64,000 bases of DNA from Brugia malayi (GCF_000002995.4 NW_025062479.1:20146721-20210720); one strand, 5' to 3'; shown: positions 26,818-41,560, numbered from the stretch's first letter. Notes: a model not told the origin generated them from the sequence alone. Program-made: numbers and translations.

Positions 26818-28572
26818 AGTTCATAATCTTCCAATGAACAATGTATTTGTAAATAATAATGGATGGTTTTGCGATTCTCATAAATTGCATTACTTCTCTT
26901 TATTATGATGATTATTTGTAAATATATACTTACCCGTAGCTATGGGTGAAAAAAAAAAAAAACATCAAATATAGTTCACGAAAAGACAACAAAGCCTTAA
27001 CTAATAGTAATTAATATAATTATACACAGTGACATATCACATTATAACTAATACAATAAAATTTACCGACATATCGTAACAATGAATTAAGGAATTCAAA
27101 ACCGAACTTAACTAATTAAAATGAAGTAAATCATTATCTTACTGAAATTCATAATAATGAATAGTCATAAAATCCAACTTATCAAATTGAATTTATCAAA
27201 ATCATATCAATTATTTCATACATAGATGGAGAAAAATAAATGTGATATAAAAAATTTTCACACATAATTTGAAACACATAATTTAACATTTAAGGAAATA
27301 GAAAAAAAAAAAAGAAAAATTCAAATGATAATTAAGAAGTAAAAAAGAAAATGAAACATAATCTCAAATTTTGCAAGAAAAAAAAGTTAAATATTGCAAA
27401 AAAAAAAAAAGAAAATTTGCTACTGTTTTAATCATGTCCTTCTATTCTACATTTCTATTATTATAACTGAAAGTAAAATGAATGATAATTAGTAATAGTA
27501 ACAATTGTTGTTATCAATGATTATTTTCATAAAGATTAATATTACTGTGTTGAAATATTTGATTTCAACAAAAATTCTTTAGAAATAAAAAGAAAAAGTA
27601 AAAAAAAAAAAAGAAAAGAAATTTATGATAAAATAGGCAAAGAAAAGAAAAAATAGTTAATTAAATACAAAAAATGGTAAAATACCATAATGAAAAATGA
27701 TTTCAGTACTATTCGAGAATTATATTTATATGAATTACTCTGACAAATTACAAGCTTAATTTCACTTAGTTATATATTGCAAAAATTTCTATATGATAAG
27801 TTTATAAATAGGTTCAAAAAAATGACTCGTAACTTCACTTTATTTAATATCATTATTATGTTTTATTACAGGTTTAAGATTTCAAATATTTTCATTGATT
27901 GAAATGTAGCTACACCAATTAACATCATTTGATATAGAATTAACCAATTTATACGGTATTTATAAAAAACAAGGATTTGAGAAACTGAAGGAAAAAAGTG
28001 AAAGAAAATTGTAAAAGAAATGAAATCACGCAATAAAAGGAAATTTAGGAAACTGCATGGAAAAAAATTGAAATTAAATCAAAATTTTGCACAAAAATAA
28101 ATAAAATAAAGTAAGGGAAAAAAGCATTGATTGGAAAATTTTACAATTTATTATTTAAATGAAATCATCAATGAAAAATTCGCCGTTATTTATGTAAACT
28201 AAAATGTTGTTTATCGAATCCATTTTCTTGAAAAAAAAAAGAAAAAAGAATTTATTGACCGAATTAAAAGGAATAGCAAACAAAAAGAGAAAGCTTTAAA
28301 ATAATTTTTGCGTTATAAACTTTGTTACAATGAAATGTCGAATTAGAATATTTACAAGCAAATTCTACTGTCCTAAAAATGAATATTATCTTTTCTCTTT
28401 AAACTCAATTAATTTTAGTAATTTCAATTTAAATAATTTAAATGCAAGGAAATGTATTGCTAAACACATTAGAAATTGTTACATTAAATTTGGTTCAAAG
28501 AGATCAAAACTACAAAACAATTTATCTCAATTTTTCTGTAATCTTACGAAACTTTTATTTCAAACCTGTTTG

Positions 28573-28674
28573 AATTCAAGTCTCTTTATCTTTTAAATTT
28601 AAAAATGAACTTAAATAAATTTTTTAAAATTCAAGTCTCTTTATCTTTTAAATTTAAAAATGAACTTAAATAAA
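28573..28674. repeat. 55-bp direct duplication
   Basis: A 47-nt block beginning AATTCAAGTCTCTTTATC is repeated without change at 28573 and 28628. Perfect identity implies a recent tandem duplication. Confidence 0.9.
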
Positions 28675-28841
28675 ATTAAATTTAAACAAATTTAAAAATG
28701 TGTAATTTAGCACATCATTTCATATATACCTGATAAAACCACATATAACACAACGGAATACAAACCGATACAAACTACGTATCACAACGGATAGTGATAA
28801 AAACTAGGCACCGGAATAAAACTTGAAATAACTTCTCAAAA

Positions 28842-28970
28842 ATGGATCCAAGAGCAGTCCAATTTCCCTTAATGAAAGAAAAAAAGAAATTTGATACTTA
28901 CATAACAGTAATCTATTATATACCAGTATTGGTAATTTATCATAAATTAAGAAATATGCAATTTGTTTAA
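28842..28970 (+). CDS. Small ORF with a hydrophobic C-terminal half, uncertain
   Basis: 42 codons from ATG to TAA. It starts MDPRAVQFPLMKEKKKFDTY and then has a hydrophobic run (ITVIYYIPVLVIYH). The first 20 codons look coding, and a GTAATC donor lies after THR22. No family recognised. It may be chance; it stands in a gene-free region. Confidence 0.15.
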   Translation: MDPRAVQFPLMKEKKKFDTYITVIYYIPVLVIYHKLRNMQFV

Positions 28971-29789
28971 CGAAATTGGCAAATTTTATACTTATGTGAT
29001 AAAAAAATCAGCAAAAAGTTGAGACTTCAAGAGTAATTCAGAAGTTAAAGTAATAATTAATTTTTATTATCATTTGTAAATGTATTATTCATCATATCTA
29101 ATAGCAACAAAATGGCACACAATCAAAAGCTCTATTTTCTTTCTTTTTTTTTTGACAGATACTTGTTTTATTAAAAAGCAAAAAAGAAAAAAGAATTAAA
29201 TCATAAGAAATTGATTTCCACCACAAAAATCAATAAAAACTATGCCAATAATTTCGACAGCTAATTTAATCATTTACATATCACACTGTAGCATTGATAA
29301 TATAAGTTACAACATATCATTATCTATTGATTACGTTAGCTGCTAACATGCTTAACACACATATTTATTTGTATATGTATAACCGGTAAGGTTAAATTAT
29401 CTTTGTAATAATCAATATAAATAAGTTTTCTGACATACGCAAACTGATGGTACTAAATATGTTAACAAAAAGTAACTGATAAGCCTTCCTTAACTCAGCA
29501 TACAATGCTCATACAGTAACATATATTTTTGAAATGATAAAAGTGTGAAGCAGTAAAGCTGAATGAGTGACAAAAAGCATAGAATAACCAACGAATGAAA
29601 AGGAAGAAAAAAGGAAGAAGATGAAATATTGATTAATCTTATTCGAATCAATGAGTATTCAATTTCAGGAAATCTTACTTCACTTTCTGGCACTGATAGC
29701 AAATTTATCGGTAAACAAAAGGAAATTTTGATAAAAGCAATGTATTTAGCAAAACACAATAAAATAGTAGAGATTAAATGAAAAATTAT

Positions 29790-32076
29790 TTATAAACAGG
29801 CATTGGAAGTACTTTCAGTGCTTTCAAAAAATTCCGGATCATATGAATCATTATTACAATTACAATCAGGTGGCATTACAATACCCAATATTCGACCTTG
29901 ATCATTAACATCAAAATCCTGAAAAATGCTATCCTGTGATCCATTTTATTAAAAAAAAAAAAAAAAAAATCCAATCTAATTTTTTTTTTATATTTTCTCA
30001 ACAATTGCAGGAGACTTAGTTGAACTTTCCGATAGTAAAAATTATAGTTAAAAAAGAAAAAATTTTCTAATTTACACTATCATGCTTAGTATTTCGAAGA
30101 AATTTCTAAATAATTCAATTTATATTTTTTCTTTTTCTTTAATTTATATTTTTTATATTTTTTCTAAAATAATTCAATTTTAAAAATACATGTTGCTAAT
30201 TAATTCAGAGATAATTTTATCAGTTATTTTTTGTTTCTTCATCGGAATATTATAACAGCAATTGATAAGACATGATGGTGAAAAAATTTTTTCTTTTTTT
30301 AATGTGTATTAGTATTTAATATTTCTTGTTTCTTGTAGAACTTGAAATTAAAGTTTAAAATCATTTTGAAAATTCCAAATAAATATATTGGATATTCTTC
30401 CCTAGCTCTCTTTACAATTAAATTCTGATACTCTTTTATCAAATTTCAATATTTATTAATTACTAATTTCTCATTATAAAAAAAGTGACATAAAAAAAAA
30501 AAGAAAAAAAAAAAAAAAAAAAAAAAAAAATGAAACAAATGATCGTATAGTCAAAATGCCTAATTAAATTATAATTTCCATTACTTAACATTGTAAAATG
30601 ACCGATTATATCGTTGTTTCCAAATTAACTGTAGGAAAAAATACAAATGAGAAAACAATAACAAAGTGTAAAATAATTTTTGTTGATTAATTATTATCAT
30701 TGAGTATTTTGTAGAAATATCAAAGTAATCAAATGTTTTTTTTTTTTTTTTTTATGTATATGAAAATGAAAAAAAATAAAAAAAAAATAAAAATAAAAAA
30801 AAGAACAAAAGGAAAAAAAAAATTAACCTGTAAATACAATGTTTTCTTCGTTTCCATTTCCCATATTATAATCTTTTCACCCGTTTTACTGGCAGCAAAT
30901 TTTTTCGGAATAACACGAATTTCATAGTCTTTAATTATATCCCAATACTCATTAATTAATATGTTGTAAAATGATTGTGATCGATTACATTTTCGTTTCC
31001 AAATTATCTGTAACAAAAAATAATAATCGGAAAACAAAAATAAAAAAGCGAAATATATTTTTATTACTTGTCGCTTTTCTTTTTTAAATGAATATTTTAA
31101 CCTGAAGTGATTTTGACATCCTACTTGGAAAATTGGTAATAAAATTTAAAATGCCAATATCCAATTTATCCTCCTCACAATTTATCAATGATAATTTTCG
31201 TAAACGTGGAGCCATCTGAAAAAAGCAACAGTTATTAAGTTAACAAAATTGCTTATCATTACACTTTTCTTTTCAAATACATTATCATAATTTTATTTTA
31301 AAAATAATAGAATAGTTTGGACAATTTTAATTAATTAAAAGCTCAAAATGATTGCAAATAAATATGAGGAAATTCCATTTTAATTAAATCAATAAATTAT
31401 TGCATACTAAACATAATAAGATTCTCGTTGATAATGTTAATATTTCATAATTAATTAACAATTAATAATTTGATAATAATAATAAGTAATAGCAATAAAT
31501 AATGAGAAATAATAATAGTAATAAATACTGATAAATGATATTATCAATTTATTTCGTTGCAATTCGAAGAAATAATTTGATACTTATAATATTAATTCAA
31601 TTTAGCAAGATATTTTGAGCAGTCAGAAAAATTCGATAATTACAAGTTTAAGTAAATTCAATTTTATTTTAAATTTCCTTTTTTCTAAATATTTTCTTTT
31701 TTTCTTTTATTAATAACATCCTTCTATTTTCCGATTAAAATTGCTTGATTTTTTTAATAAAATATGAGAATCGGATGACAACAAAAATAATTAAATCTTT
31801 CATAATCTATTCTAGCATTGTTATTAACCATAAATTAAAACTTTGTATATTTTATTGAACTTTTTTTTTTTTTTTCAAAACCTTTTCTCTCTCTCTCCTT
31901 CCCTCCATCTTTACCATACAATTATAAAATTATTCCAAAAGATTAATTTAAAAAAAATTAATTAATAAAACTAATTTAAAAAAATCTGCTGTACAATTAT
32001 AAAATTATTCTAAAAAATACTTCTTTAAATTAAAAAAAAAAAAAAAAAGGTTAAATATTAGAATTGCTTTAAAAAT

Positions 32077-32111
<35 letters not shown>

Positions 32112-35100
32112 TAAAAATAAAGAATAATTACCAATGAAAGATGTAAAAGAATTGCTGGTGTAATAGCTGATACTTGAATAAATTTAACATCTGTTAAACG
32201 TGGCAATGGGTGTGTCAATAGTAAATTGCGCAAAAGTATTTCATCGGTAAGAAACGATGCTTCAAATCGTCCTAATACCATACCAAATGATGCAGGCGGT
32301 AATTTCATCGAATTTAACAACATTTCCTCTCTTCGTCTAAAAAACAAAATATGCTATGAAATGAATGGTGAAACTTTGTTATTGAAAATAAATTTGAAAT
32401 GAAATGAGGTGAAAAAATTCCCTCATTATTTATTCAATATTTAAATTTGACAAATGAAGGAACTGAAGAAAATTGGAAGGATGAAAAAGAGTTGAAAATT
32501 TTTCCATTCATGAAATTAATCATTTGTTTTATATGTTATTCTCTTAGTACTTTTGCGCTTTCCTAAATTATCATCATTTCTTTCTTTCACATATTATTTC
32601 ATTAATACTTTTGAATAATAATCTTCCTAAAATTATCATCATTTCTTTATTCTTCAAACTATTACCACCGCTACATTAAAGCTATCATTATATCACATTA
32701 ATCTTATCGGTTATAATCACTGTGCGATCACTTAAGAAATATTCCTTTTCTAGTTTACCATAATTTTATAACTATCAGTATAACATATCAACAAAAAAAA
32801 AAAACCATTTTATCAAGTAATTCTATCACATCCATTATCAAACTGGTTATGATTATTATATGAAATGATTAATTTGAGATTTTATTTTATTTCTAATTTT
32901 TTATATCATAATCCACATTGCTTTTCTGTTTATCATTTATATTATTCAATCATATATTTTCCCCTCTTCTTATTTCTTTTTCCCCTTTTTTCTAAAAAAA
33001 AAAAGAAAAAAAGAAAATTTATTGCTTTTCTAAAATTTATCATTAAACATTGATAATATTTAATAAGTAATAATGAAATTGTCTAAATTGTTGAATTTTT
33101 TTTAAGAAAGCTTTTTTCGAAAAAAATAGCTAGCAGTGATCATTTTTAATGTTCAGCGATTATGATTAAAGGTGATTTACTATTGACAATGATAATCAAT
33201 TAAAATCATTACTGATCAGCTTGAAATTTAATTTAGTTCAAATAATTTAAATGGCTAAAAATTTAAATATTTAAACTTAAACGCTTACTCCGTTCTTGTA
33301 TCCTTTTGTAGTATTCCAAAATGCAGCGTTAATTTTCTTCCAGCTATTAACGATGATAAATCATAGATTCGTTCGTAATTAGTTTCTTCACTGATTACAT
33401 TTAATGATACTACCCGCATCGCTGAACTAAACATCAAAAATTATGAATGATTTATTTTTTATAAATGTTTTGTTTTTGTAAAAAAAAATTTTTAAATTTG
33501 AATTTGGAATACAGAAAAGATATGACTGAAAAAAAAAAAAAAAACAATTAATTTGAAAATTAGTGAAAACTTTAAACACATGTGAATCCTTTGAAGTAAT
33601 TCATTATAATTATATGAATTTTTTTAATAGCTAAATTCATTTCTTTTTTGATGATTGAATAATTTACATTTAAATTAAAATTAATTACTTAAGTGAAATA
33701 TGTTTGAAATATCAGCGTCATAAACAAAAGAGAAATAAAACTTATAATAAATAAAATATTTCTAATGGATTTCAAATAATGCAAGTTGTATGACAAAAAA
33801 TAAAATATCAAAAAATTATCGAAAATTTTAAACAAAAACAAATATTTTGAAATAATTAATTACAAATATATGAGCTTTATGAACAAATTAGCAAAACAAA
33901 TTTTTTAGAAAAAGAGAAAATAACCCCGTGAATGAAATAATCCGTCGGATGACAAAACCAAAATCGGTATAGCATAAATCTAATTTAATCATTTGAAGTG
34001 AATTAAGTTTGATGTCAAGTTCACATGCACGTTCAGTTAGATCATTTTGTAACTGATGTTCATTACCATTATCATTATCATCATTATCATCGTTGCTATC
34101 ATCTGATGATCTAATCACAACAGTTTGTCGATGTGAATCAATTTTGCAATAACGAAATATCTACAAGTAATACTTAATTTAACAATTAATTGCCTTTATT
34201 TAAAACAAAACTTTATTTTCTAATGGAAAGAAAAAACTTTGAAAATTTATTCAGAAAATAAGATAAATTAACAAGTTTAAAAAAATTTTCCACTAGTTGC
34301 TTGCAGTAAAACTAATTAAGCTTCAAGACAAAAAAAAAAAAAAAAAGATTTTTTTCCTACTTTATTTTCATCACACAATAAATTGAAATTCCATGGGGAA
34401 ATTGATATTCAATTTAATTTTTCAATTACAAAGTCTTGCAATATTTGAAATGTTAATTGCATATGAAATATTTCAATATTTTATTATACTGAATGCGTTA
34501 TCAGTGATTTAATAAATAAATTTTATTATTTCGTATAAACAAAAAAAAAAAAAAAAAATCAAAAAATCAAACGCACACAAAGAAGATGGAAGAAACAAAT
34601 AGCAGTAATAATTTATAACATTAATTACGATGCGTAAGAGGAAAAATACTAATTAATTTTAACTAATTAAAAAACAAAGAACTTACAAGATATTGCAATT
34701 TGGGTAAATTTTCCGAACTGATTACTTGAAGAAATGAATCAAATTCATTTGTATCCAAAAATTCCGCATGTCCTAACATTAAATATTCCAAATTTACTAA
34801 ATATTTTAGTTTTGGCATTATACGAAGAAATTTTCCACTCCTATTCAACCATTCCAATGTTGTCAAACTTTCTGGTAGAAAAACTTCCGGCTCTATAATA
34901 AATAAAAAAAAGAAAAATAGTTTAAAGGCCATGTTAATAAGCAGTGAAATAAATTCTTAAATGTAAAATTTAATTTTGCAAATAAATTACACCTAATATA
35001 TATATATATATCACATGTAATATATTTAAAAAATTATAAATAACTTATTATGAATTAATAATTCGATTAGAGCAATTTAACAAAAATAAGAATTTATTAA

Positions 35101-38100
35101 TTGGACTACACTTCTTACTCAACTCCTACCTCTCTCTCTCTCCCTTTCTTTGTTTTTTGGAAAAAATACCAACTAATCGATATTGTTTTAGCACATTTTA
35201 ATTAGTAATTTAAATTTTGAGAATAAAAATAAGTATGTACTTATTCATTTAATATATTAATTCACAATTAATGACACAACAAACATACTTATATTAAATC
35301 CATCTAACATAAGTGTATCCATTTTGGTAAATTTTGGAAATGAATACATATCTAATCCAGACCAAAAAAATTCTTGGCCATGTGGTCGCATTGTCATACC
35401 CGTAAGATCGGGAAATGAACTGAAAGCTTGTTCCAATGCTTTTTCCTAGAAAAACAAGCATACTTTTAAAGTATTTCAATTTTTCGAGAAATAAAAAATG
35501 AATTGAAATAAAACGTATAAATTTCAAAAAAAAAATTTAAGTGCTAGCAGCACTATTTTAGCAAATTTGTCATTTATTAATTGATGAAAATTTATTTTCC
35601 CAAACAAATATATAAATAAATGAAACTTACAGTATTGTATGGATAAAGATCCAAACATCTCATACGAATTTTAGCTTCTTTTAACTTTTCTGTAAAAAAA
35701 GGAAAAAATCATTTTTAAGATTAGCAGCTTATTATACTTGAAAATTTAAATCTTGAAAGAAAAAAATTTCATTTACAAAGAAAATAGCAGAGATATTATT
35801 ATAATTATATGAACTAATATCTGAACTTTTGCAATTTTCTCATTTGAAACAGAACATTAAAAAAAAAAAAGTGTTTCAAAGATAGAAAACAGTGAGAAAT
35901 GAAAGAATTTTATGATTAAAAAATTTCCAATCAATCAAATATATTATGATAAGATTAGATATAATACATAATTAAACATAAATCTCAAATTATTTTGGTA
36001 AATTTATCTTAACTGATTCCATAAAATTATTAATAATTTAAAGTTTTCTTTAAAATTCAAAATAATAATAAAAATGAAAAAGAGAATTAATAACTGATAC
36101 TGAAAAAAGTAAAATGCATTTGTATAAACGTAGAAGAATATGTACACATAATTATAGTACTAATTAGTGCTAATTAATTAATTGTATTAATTGGCAGTTA
36201 GCACAAGAAACGAAAGAATGAAAGTGTAATTAATAAATTGCAAGATAAGTGATAAAAATTTACTCAATACTTTGCCAGCAAAAATAGCATCAGCAAACCA
36301 TATTTTAACGCTACTTATTATTCGACAATGCTTTAAAGCAATTAGCAAATAGCTATCGTTATCAATATGATAACATTTCAATCTGCAAAAGTTAGAAAAG
36401 TTAACAATAGGCATAATAGCTTTGTTCAAAAAATTTTAAGCTAATTTAATAATTTATAAAACATTTATCATTTATTACTTGAATCGAATATTCGAATGAT
36501 TTCTGATTGCATTTGTCAGCCTATCTGATAATTCGTGCAGAATTCACAATTTTAATGTAATAAAATCCATTACTTAACTTAAAAAGTAAAACAATAAGTA
36601 AGAACTGAATGTGACGAACAATTGAAAATTTAATATTCTCCAAAATTACAAAAATTAATGCAATCAATTTTAACTTAAAATATGCTAAAATGCTGAAAAA
36701 AAAAAGTTACAAACGTCATCCCTTTGTGCCAATCGTATCATTAATTAAATAAGATTAGAAATAATCACCCAATATTTTTATTATTACTAATTTTATCTTT
36801 GTATATTTGATGTTGGAAAATATTAAGTACTGTTACATCTTCCATTGGAAATCTACAGGTCAGAAGATAGTGCCATCGTTTGCATACCTAAAATTGATTT
36901 AAGCATACTTTCAAAAAAATGTCAAATTAAGTTAAAATACTTGAAAAATTAAAGCTACAAAAAAAAAAAAAAAAAAAAAATTGACGTTAAATTGAAACAT
37001 TTGAAAATATTTTAAATCTGTAATCAATCAGATAATTTATAACTATTGTGATTAAATCAAAATATCTCTGTAATTGTTTGAAAGAAAAGATAATTTCATT
37101 AGAAATTCATAGAATTAATTTATTTTCATTATTTAGTTTCAAGTATCAATTTAGTTTCCTCAACAAAGTTTTGAAACAGTTCTCAAGTTTACACTAATCA
37201 ATTTAATTTTTTGCTAAGATTTTAATACTACCAAAGAAATGATAAATATCATGGCTTTTTTGAAAATAAAACTATAAATATAAATAAAAATGTCTAAAAT
37301 TTTATTCATCAGATTAAATTAGGTTTGAAAAACATAAGTTTTTTTTTTTTTTTAATCAAAAAAATTCTCATTTCTAATTAAAAATGAAAATGATAAATAG
37401 TGTTTTATTTCTATTACTAAATCAATCGGTTCATTTCATTTTCTACAGCTAAATTCCTGATCAATCAACCAATCAATCAATAAGCCATACAACAGTATGA
37501 TAATTTTTATTTTACCTGAGATGCCATACAACGATCACGAAGACTGAATGATTCAAAAATACATTGCATCACTAAATCCGGCATATTACCCAACATAACT
37601 TCATCACCACAATCCGGTTCATTGTATTCCAGATACGATTGCTCATTTAAATGTAACAAATCCCATCTTAATTCCATACATATATCCTTTAAAAAGGAAA
37701 AAAAAAAAAAATCAGAATATATTATTATAACTTCTGTTTACAAAAATTTTCAATCATTTTGTTTCAAAATTATTTAAATTTTTAATTTACTAAAGAATTT
37801 TCTCAGTGATTAATTTATAAATTACCTCAAAATTTCTCACTATATAATACAATGTTAAAATATACAACTTATATTTACAAATGATACTTCTTTAAAAAAG
37901 CAAGTTTTCATATAATTATTATATAAATTACTAATTATAATAAATTATTCATTATATGATTTATTAAAATTATTTATTCTTTTTTTTTTTTTTTTGTAAT
38001 TTCATCACATCTATATTATTACCATCCTGAAAGAAAGTTTCAGTGATAATATTTTTAGTTAATAATAAAACCGTATCAATGAAATAAAGAACTGATATGA

Positions 38101-38498
38101 ACAGTTAATATTCCGATCACACACAATTATTTGGTATTATCACTCAAAATAATATTACCAGTACTAACACTCAAAAATAAGATATCACCGGATGATTCTG
38201 ATAGTTGACACTGGTATCATCCCCACAGTTGAAATAGGAATAATTTCAATTGAGATAATTCTGATAACAGAATGGAAAAATATATTTTAGCATTATGCAT
38301 AGATAAGTATAAATTTTAATCGAATTTAGGTAATATTAGCAAACAAATCATTACTGGAATAAAAATAATAATGCATACCTTATCAGTCGAATCATTCTCG
38401 TCAATCTTTGATGAATTATCACTTGTTATCAGTAATGATGATGAGCATACTGATGTAAATTGACCGTTTAAAGTATCATCATCATCTATCAAATCCAT
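29790..38498 (-). CDS. F-box protein with LRR-like repeats, 14 exons
   Basis: Likely substrate receptor of an SCF ubiquitin ligase. Exons: 38379-38498, 37516-37686, 36788-36887, 36479-36524, 36264-36382, 35631-35689, 35289-35445, 34687-34892, 33925-34160, 33289-33426, 32132-32336, 31102-31215, 30828-31007, 29790-29918; 659 aa, every junction in frame. An acidic, disordered N-terminus (MDLIDDDD) is followed by an F-box at about 74-115 (NMPDLVMQCIFESFSLRDRC, then QVCKRWHYLL). After this come leucine-rich segments such as KLKYLVNLEYLML, LQMIKLDLCYTDF and APRLRKLSLINC, typical of FBXL folds. An Asp/Asn-rich insert (SSDDSNDDNDDNDNGNE) interrupts the repeats at about residue 345. The tail ends in a Ser/Thr/Glu-rich segment. 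The F-box is clear; I recognise no specific orthologue, and the substrate is unknown. Confidence 0.85.
36479..36524 (-). other. 46-nt exon of the F-box gene
   Basis: Needed to join phase 1 of exon 36788-36887 to phase 2 of exon 36264-36382. It encodes RLTNAIRNHSNIRF. Acceptor AATTATCAG, donor GTAATA. Confidence 0.6.
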
Positions 38499-39604
38499 TT
38501 CATTAGATATACAATCAGCCCTTCAAATCTCAAACTTCAATAGTTATTCTGAAATTTTTTCTTTTCTTTTTTCTCTTTTTCTTAGCATTTAAAATTTTAA
38601 GTACACTATTATCGTTATTGAATGTAATAATACGTTTGTCATTGTTTTTATAGTGAATATTAAGCATAATTAAAATTAATTAATTAGTGAATTTATAATG
38701 AATTAAGCTAATGAAATATCAGACAGTTAATATGTTTATTACTGATATGTTCCTTTATTTCAACTTTAACCAGCCATACCGATGAAAAGATTAAATAAAA
38801 CTTAAAATATGATGAAGCATTTAATCAATTCATTTTATCTCAAATATAGTTATTTCATTCCTAAAATTTAATTTCCGAATTTTTGCAGCCAAAAATCTTA
38901 TTCAAATAAAGATATTGCTTGTTTCATTCACCTTTCTTTAAATGATAAGGTAAATCGGTTGTATGGAACTGTTCTAAGTAAACTGGAGCGAGGAATTAAA
39001 TTTAGTGATGCTAAAATGAAACAGAAATGGCTTCAACTGAAATAAATAAATCATAATAGTTAGTTCTAACTTAACAATTAAATAAGTAAAAAGTAGAATA
39101 AAATAGGTTAGTAAATGTGCAATACTAAATTAAAATACATTGATTTTACAAACAAGTAAATAAAACTGAAAAATAATGGATATAAGCAAAATGTATTCTT
39201 TTTCCTTTCATTTTTGTACCATTTTTTTTTTTTTTTTTTTATAAAATAAGAAAGAGATCAGAAGAAAAGTTCTTTAAACTCTTTTTTCTTAATGAAAAAA
39301 TTAAAAATTAATTTACTATTACTTTATGCGATCAAATTTTCCAATAAATTAAAAATGAATGTAAGGTAAAAAGGAAAGCACAAAAAGGGTAAAGAAAAGT
39401 GCAAGTATAGATTTTTGGTAAATCAGTAACAGCTGGCATATAAACATAATTGATGAAATCAATTTTAATAGAAATTAATTAATTGACAAACACATTTATC
39501 ACATTTTAAAATACTTTTATGGAATATTATCATAGCTACTAGTAAATAAAGCAACAATAACATTAACAACAACAAATAGCCGAAATCTCGATATTCTAAA
39601 CAAA

Positions 39605-41461
39605 ATGATGTGTGATTTTAATTCTGTTACTTTAATTCCTAAAATATTACCTCATGACAGATCAAATCCACCCTGGAAATATCACTACAGTAAGTTTTTT
39701 TTTTTTTTTTGTTTGCTCTTAATTGGCTAAATTTTCGCATTTAATATTTTTCTTACAGTAAATTTCATGGTAAGAAAACTTTTTTTGCATTTTTCACATT
39801 ATTTGCAAGCATTTTTCTAAATTTCTAAATTTTCTGAAAAAATTTAATGCATCATTTTTAATAACATAAATTTCTGCTCGCTTTTTTTTTTTTTGATTTA
39901 TGATTTCTCATGAATTTTTAAATGTATCTTTCCTTTTTTCGCTCGTAAAAACTTTGCAATCAATGTATATTCCTTAGAGAGATATTGTCAGAAATTCGGA
40001 AAGAAAAGAATTTTTTTTTATAGCATTTCAAACTTGTTGTTCGAATTAAGCATGGATAATACTACTAACAAACGATATGCCTGATAACTGAATTTAATGA
40101 TAACTATACAAAATATAATAAAATTTTTGCAATAATTTAAGTCACAATAAAATAATCTAAATTAGCTAATTAAGTTTCAATTACATCCAATTTGTCAAAC
40201 TCCCTTGTCACTTTCACTTCAAAAAATGATAAATGTCATTTTTAATTTTAACTTTTTACAAAAAAAAAAAAAAAAAAAAAAAAAACTTTACACTTTCATT
40301 TTTTTATCTTTTTCGGTGAAAATCATACATACATTTGATATATTTGATCAAAATTACATTTTTCTGTAAAGATAAAAAAGAATTGACTAACAAACTTATT
40401 ATCAACCACTGTACCATTTATAAAAATTTCTCCCATCTACCACGCTATTATTCACTTCAATCGATTTTGTTTCTCTTCTTTCTTCTAAAAAGATTTAAAT
40501 GATTGCTATCAATCGTCTGCCGAAACTTTAGATAGTTATCAAATATGATTTTAACGATTCACATAATTACATTAATTACTATTTGACGAATATATATTAT
40601 AACAGTATAAAGATTAGCGTATATAAGATAAAAACTTACTCAAAAATCGAAAATTAGGCTTTTAATGCTAATTGAAGATAAAAAAAAGAAGAAAAAGTGC
40701 TTTAATGTTATTATGAAATTAGGAAATAACAAACAAACAAAGACATAAATGTAGATGGCTGATGAAAAGTTATATGTCATCGAATTATCTTGACATTTCA
40801 CAATTTTTATTATATATTCGAATAACACTTTTGTTTTTCAATTTGCATGAATAAAAAAAGTAGTGATAACAGACAAGATAGATAGCTTTTTTGGACGGCC
40901 AATAACTGAATGATAAATAAATAAGCTTCTAAATAATTTCGAGATTGAAATGAAAAACGAACTCACTTAAAAATGCATTAAATTTATAATTGTTAGCAGT
41001 TAACAGTTAAAGTTATATATCTCAAATGATAAACAATCGATAATGGATACAATGTTTGTTTAATAAAAGTATGAAATAATGTTGGTCAATAAATTTTACA
41101 GATCTAATAATGTACAAGAACTAAAAATTTTCTAAAAATTAAACTTTCCCATCTACTTTTTTTTTTTCATAAATTCTTCCATATTAACTCATCACACTGT
41201 AAACTTATCATTAAATATTATGAAAATCAAAAAAAAAGAAATCGAAATTGTCCTTTCCTTAATAATTACTATTTAATATCTTTCAAAAAAAAAAAAAAAA
41301 TATTTGAAAATCTCATTTATATCTAAAGAAAGTAATCATTGCAACAGCTTTTTTTTCCATAACATTTCCATCCTTTTCATTCTTTCAACAATTTCCCTCA
41401 TTGTAAGGTTATAAGAGAAAATTTTATCCCGCGGTATCCCAACAGACCGATGTATTTGTGA
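39605..41461 (+). CDS. Candidate small three-exon gene of unknown function
   Basis: Exon 1 (39605-39689) starts at ATG ATG and reads MMCDFNSVTLIPKILPHDRS and on to PPWKYHY, ending in phase 1 at GTAAGTT. An 11-nt exon (39759-39769) sits between TTTTTCTTACAG and GTAAGA and adds INFM. A possible last exon (41408-41461) after CATTGTAAG reads VIRENFIPRYPNRPMYL and stop. Phases agree at both junctions. The total would be 49 aa, with no signal peptide. Exon 1 looks the most convincing; the last exon and the absence of other exons are guesses. No family recognised. Confidence 0.3.
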
Positions 41462-41560
41462 ATTAAATGGGGAAAGAAACTCATTGTAAGACAGCCAGGA
41501 AATATAGCTATTAAAATTTTAGAAACTATCCTTTCTAACTTCCCACTTTTTCTCCCACCC

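Larger units (their letters stand above)
24467..29789. other. Long AT-rich gap, no supported gene
   Basis: Apart from the two orphan exons above, a 42-codon ORF at 28842-28970 and small repeats (26732-26817, 28573-28674), I see only A/T-rich sequence with poly-A and AAAGAAAA tracts. The plus-strand open frame 28330-28596 is composed almost wholly of A/T-rich codons and is not supported. Confidence 0.6.

Noticed and set aside
29490..29759. Minus-strand 89-codon ORF
   Set aside because: It follows the F-box gene stop on the same strand and is most simply its 3' UTR.
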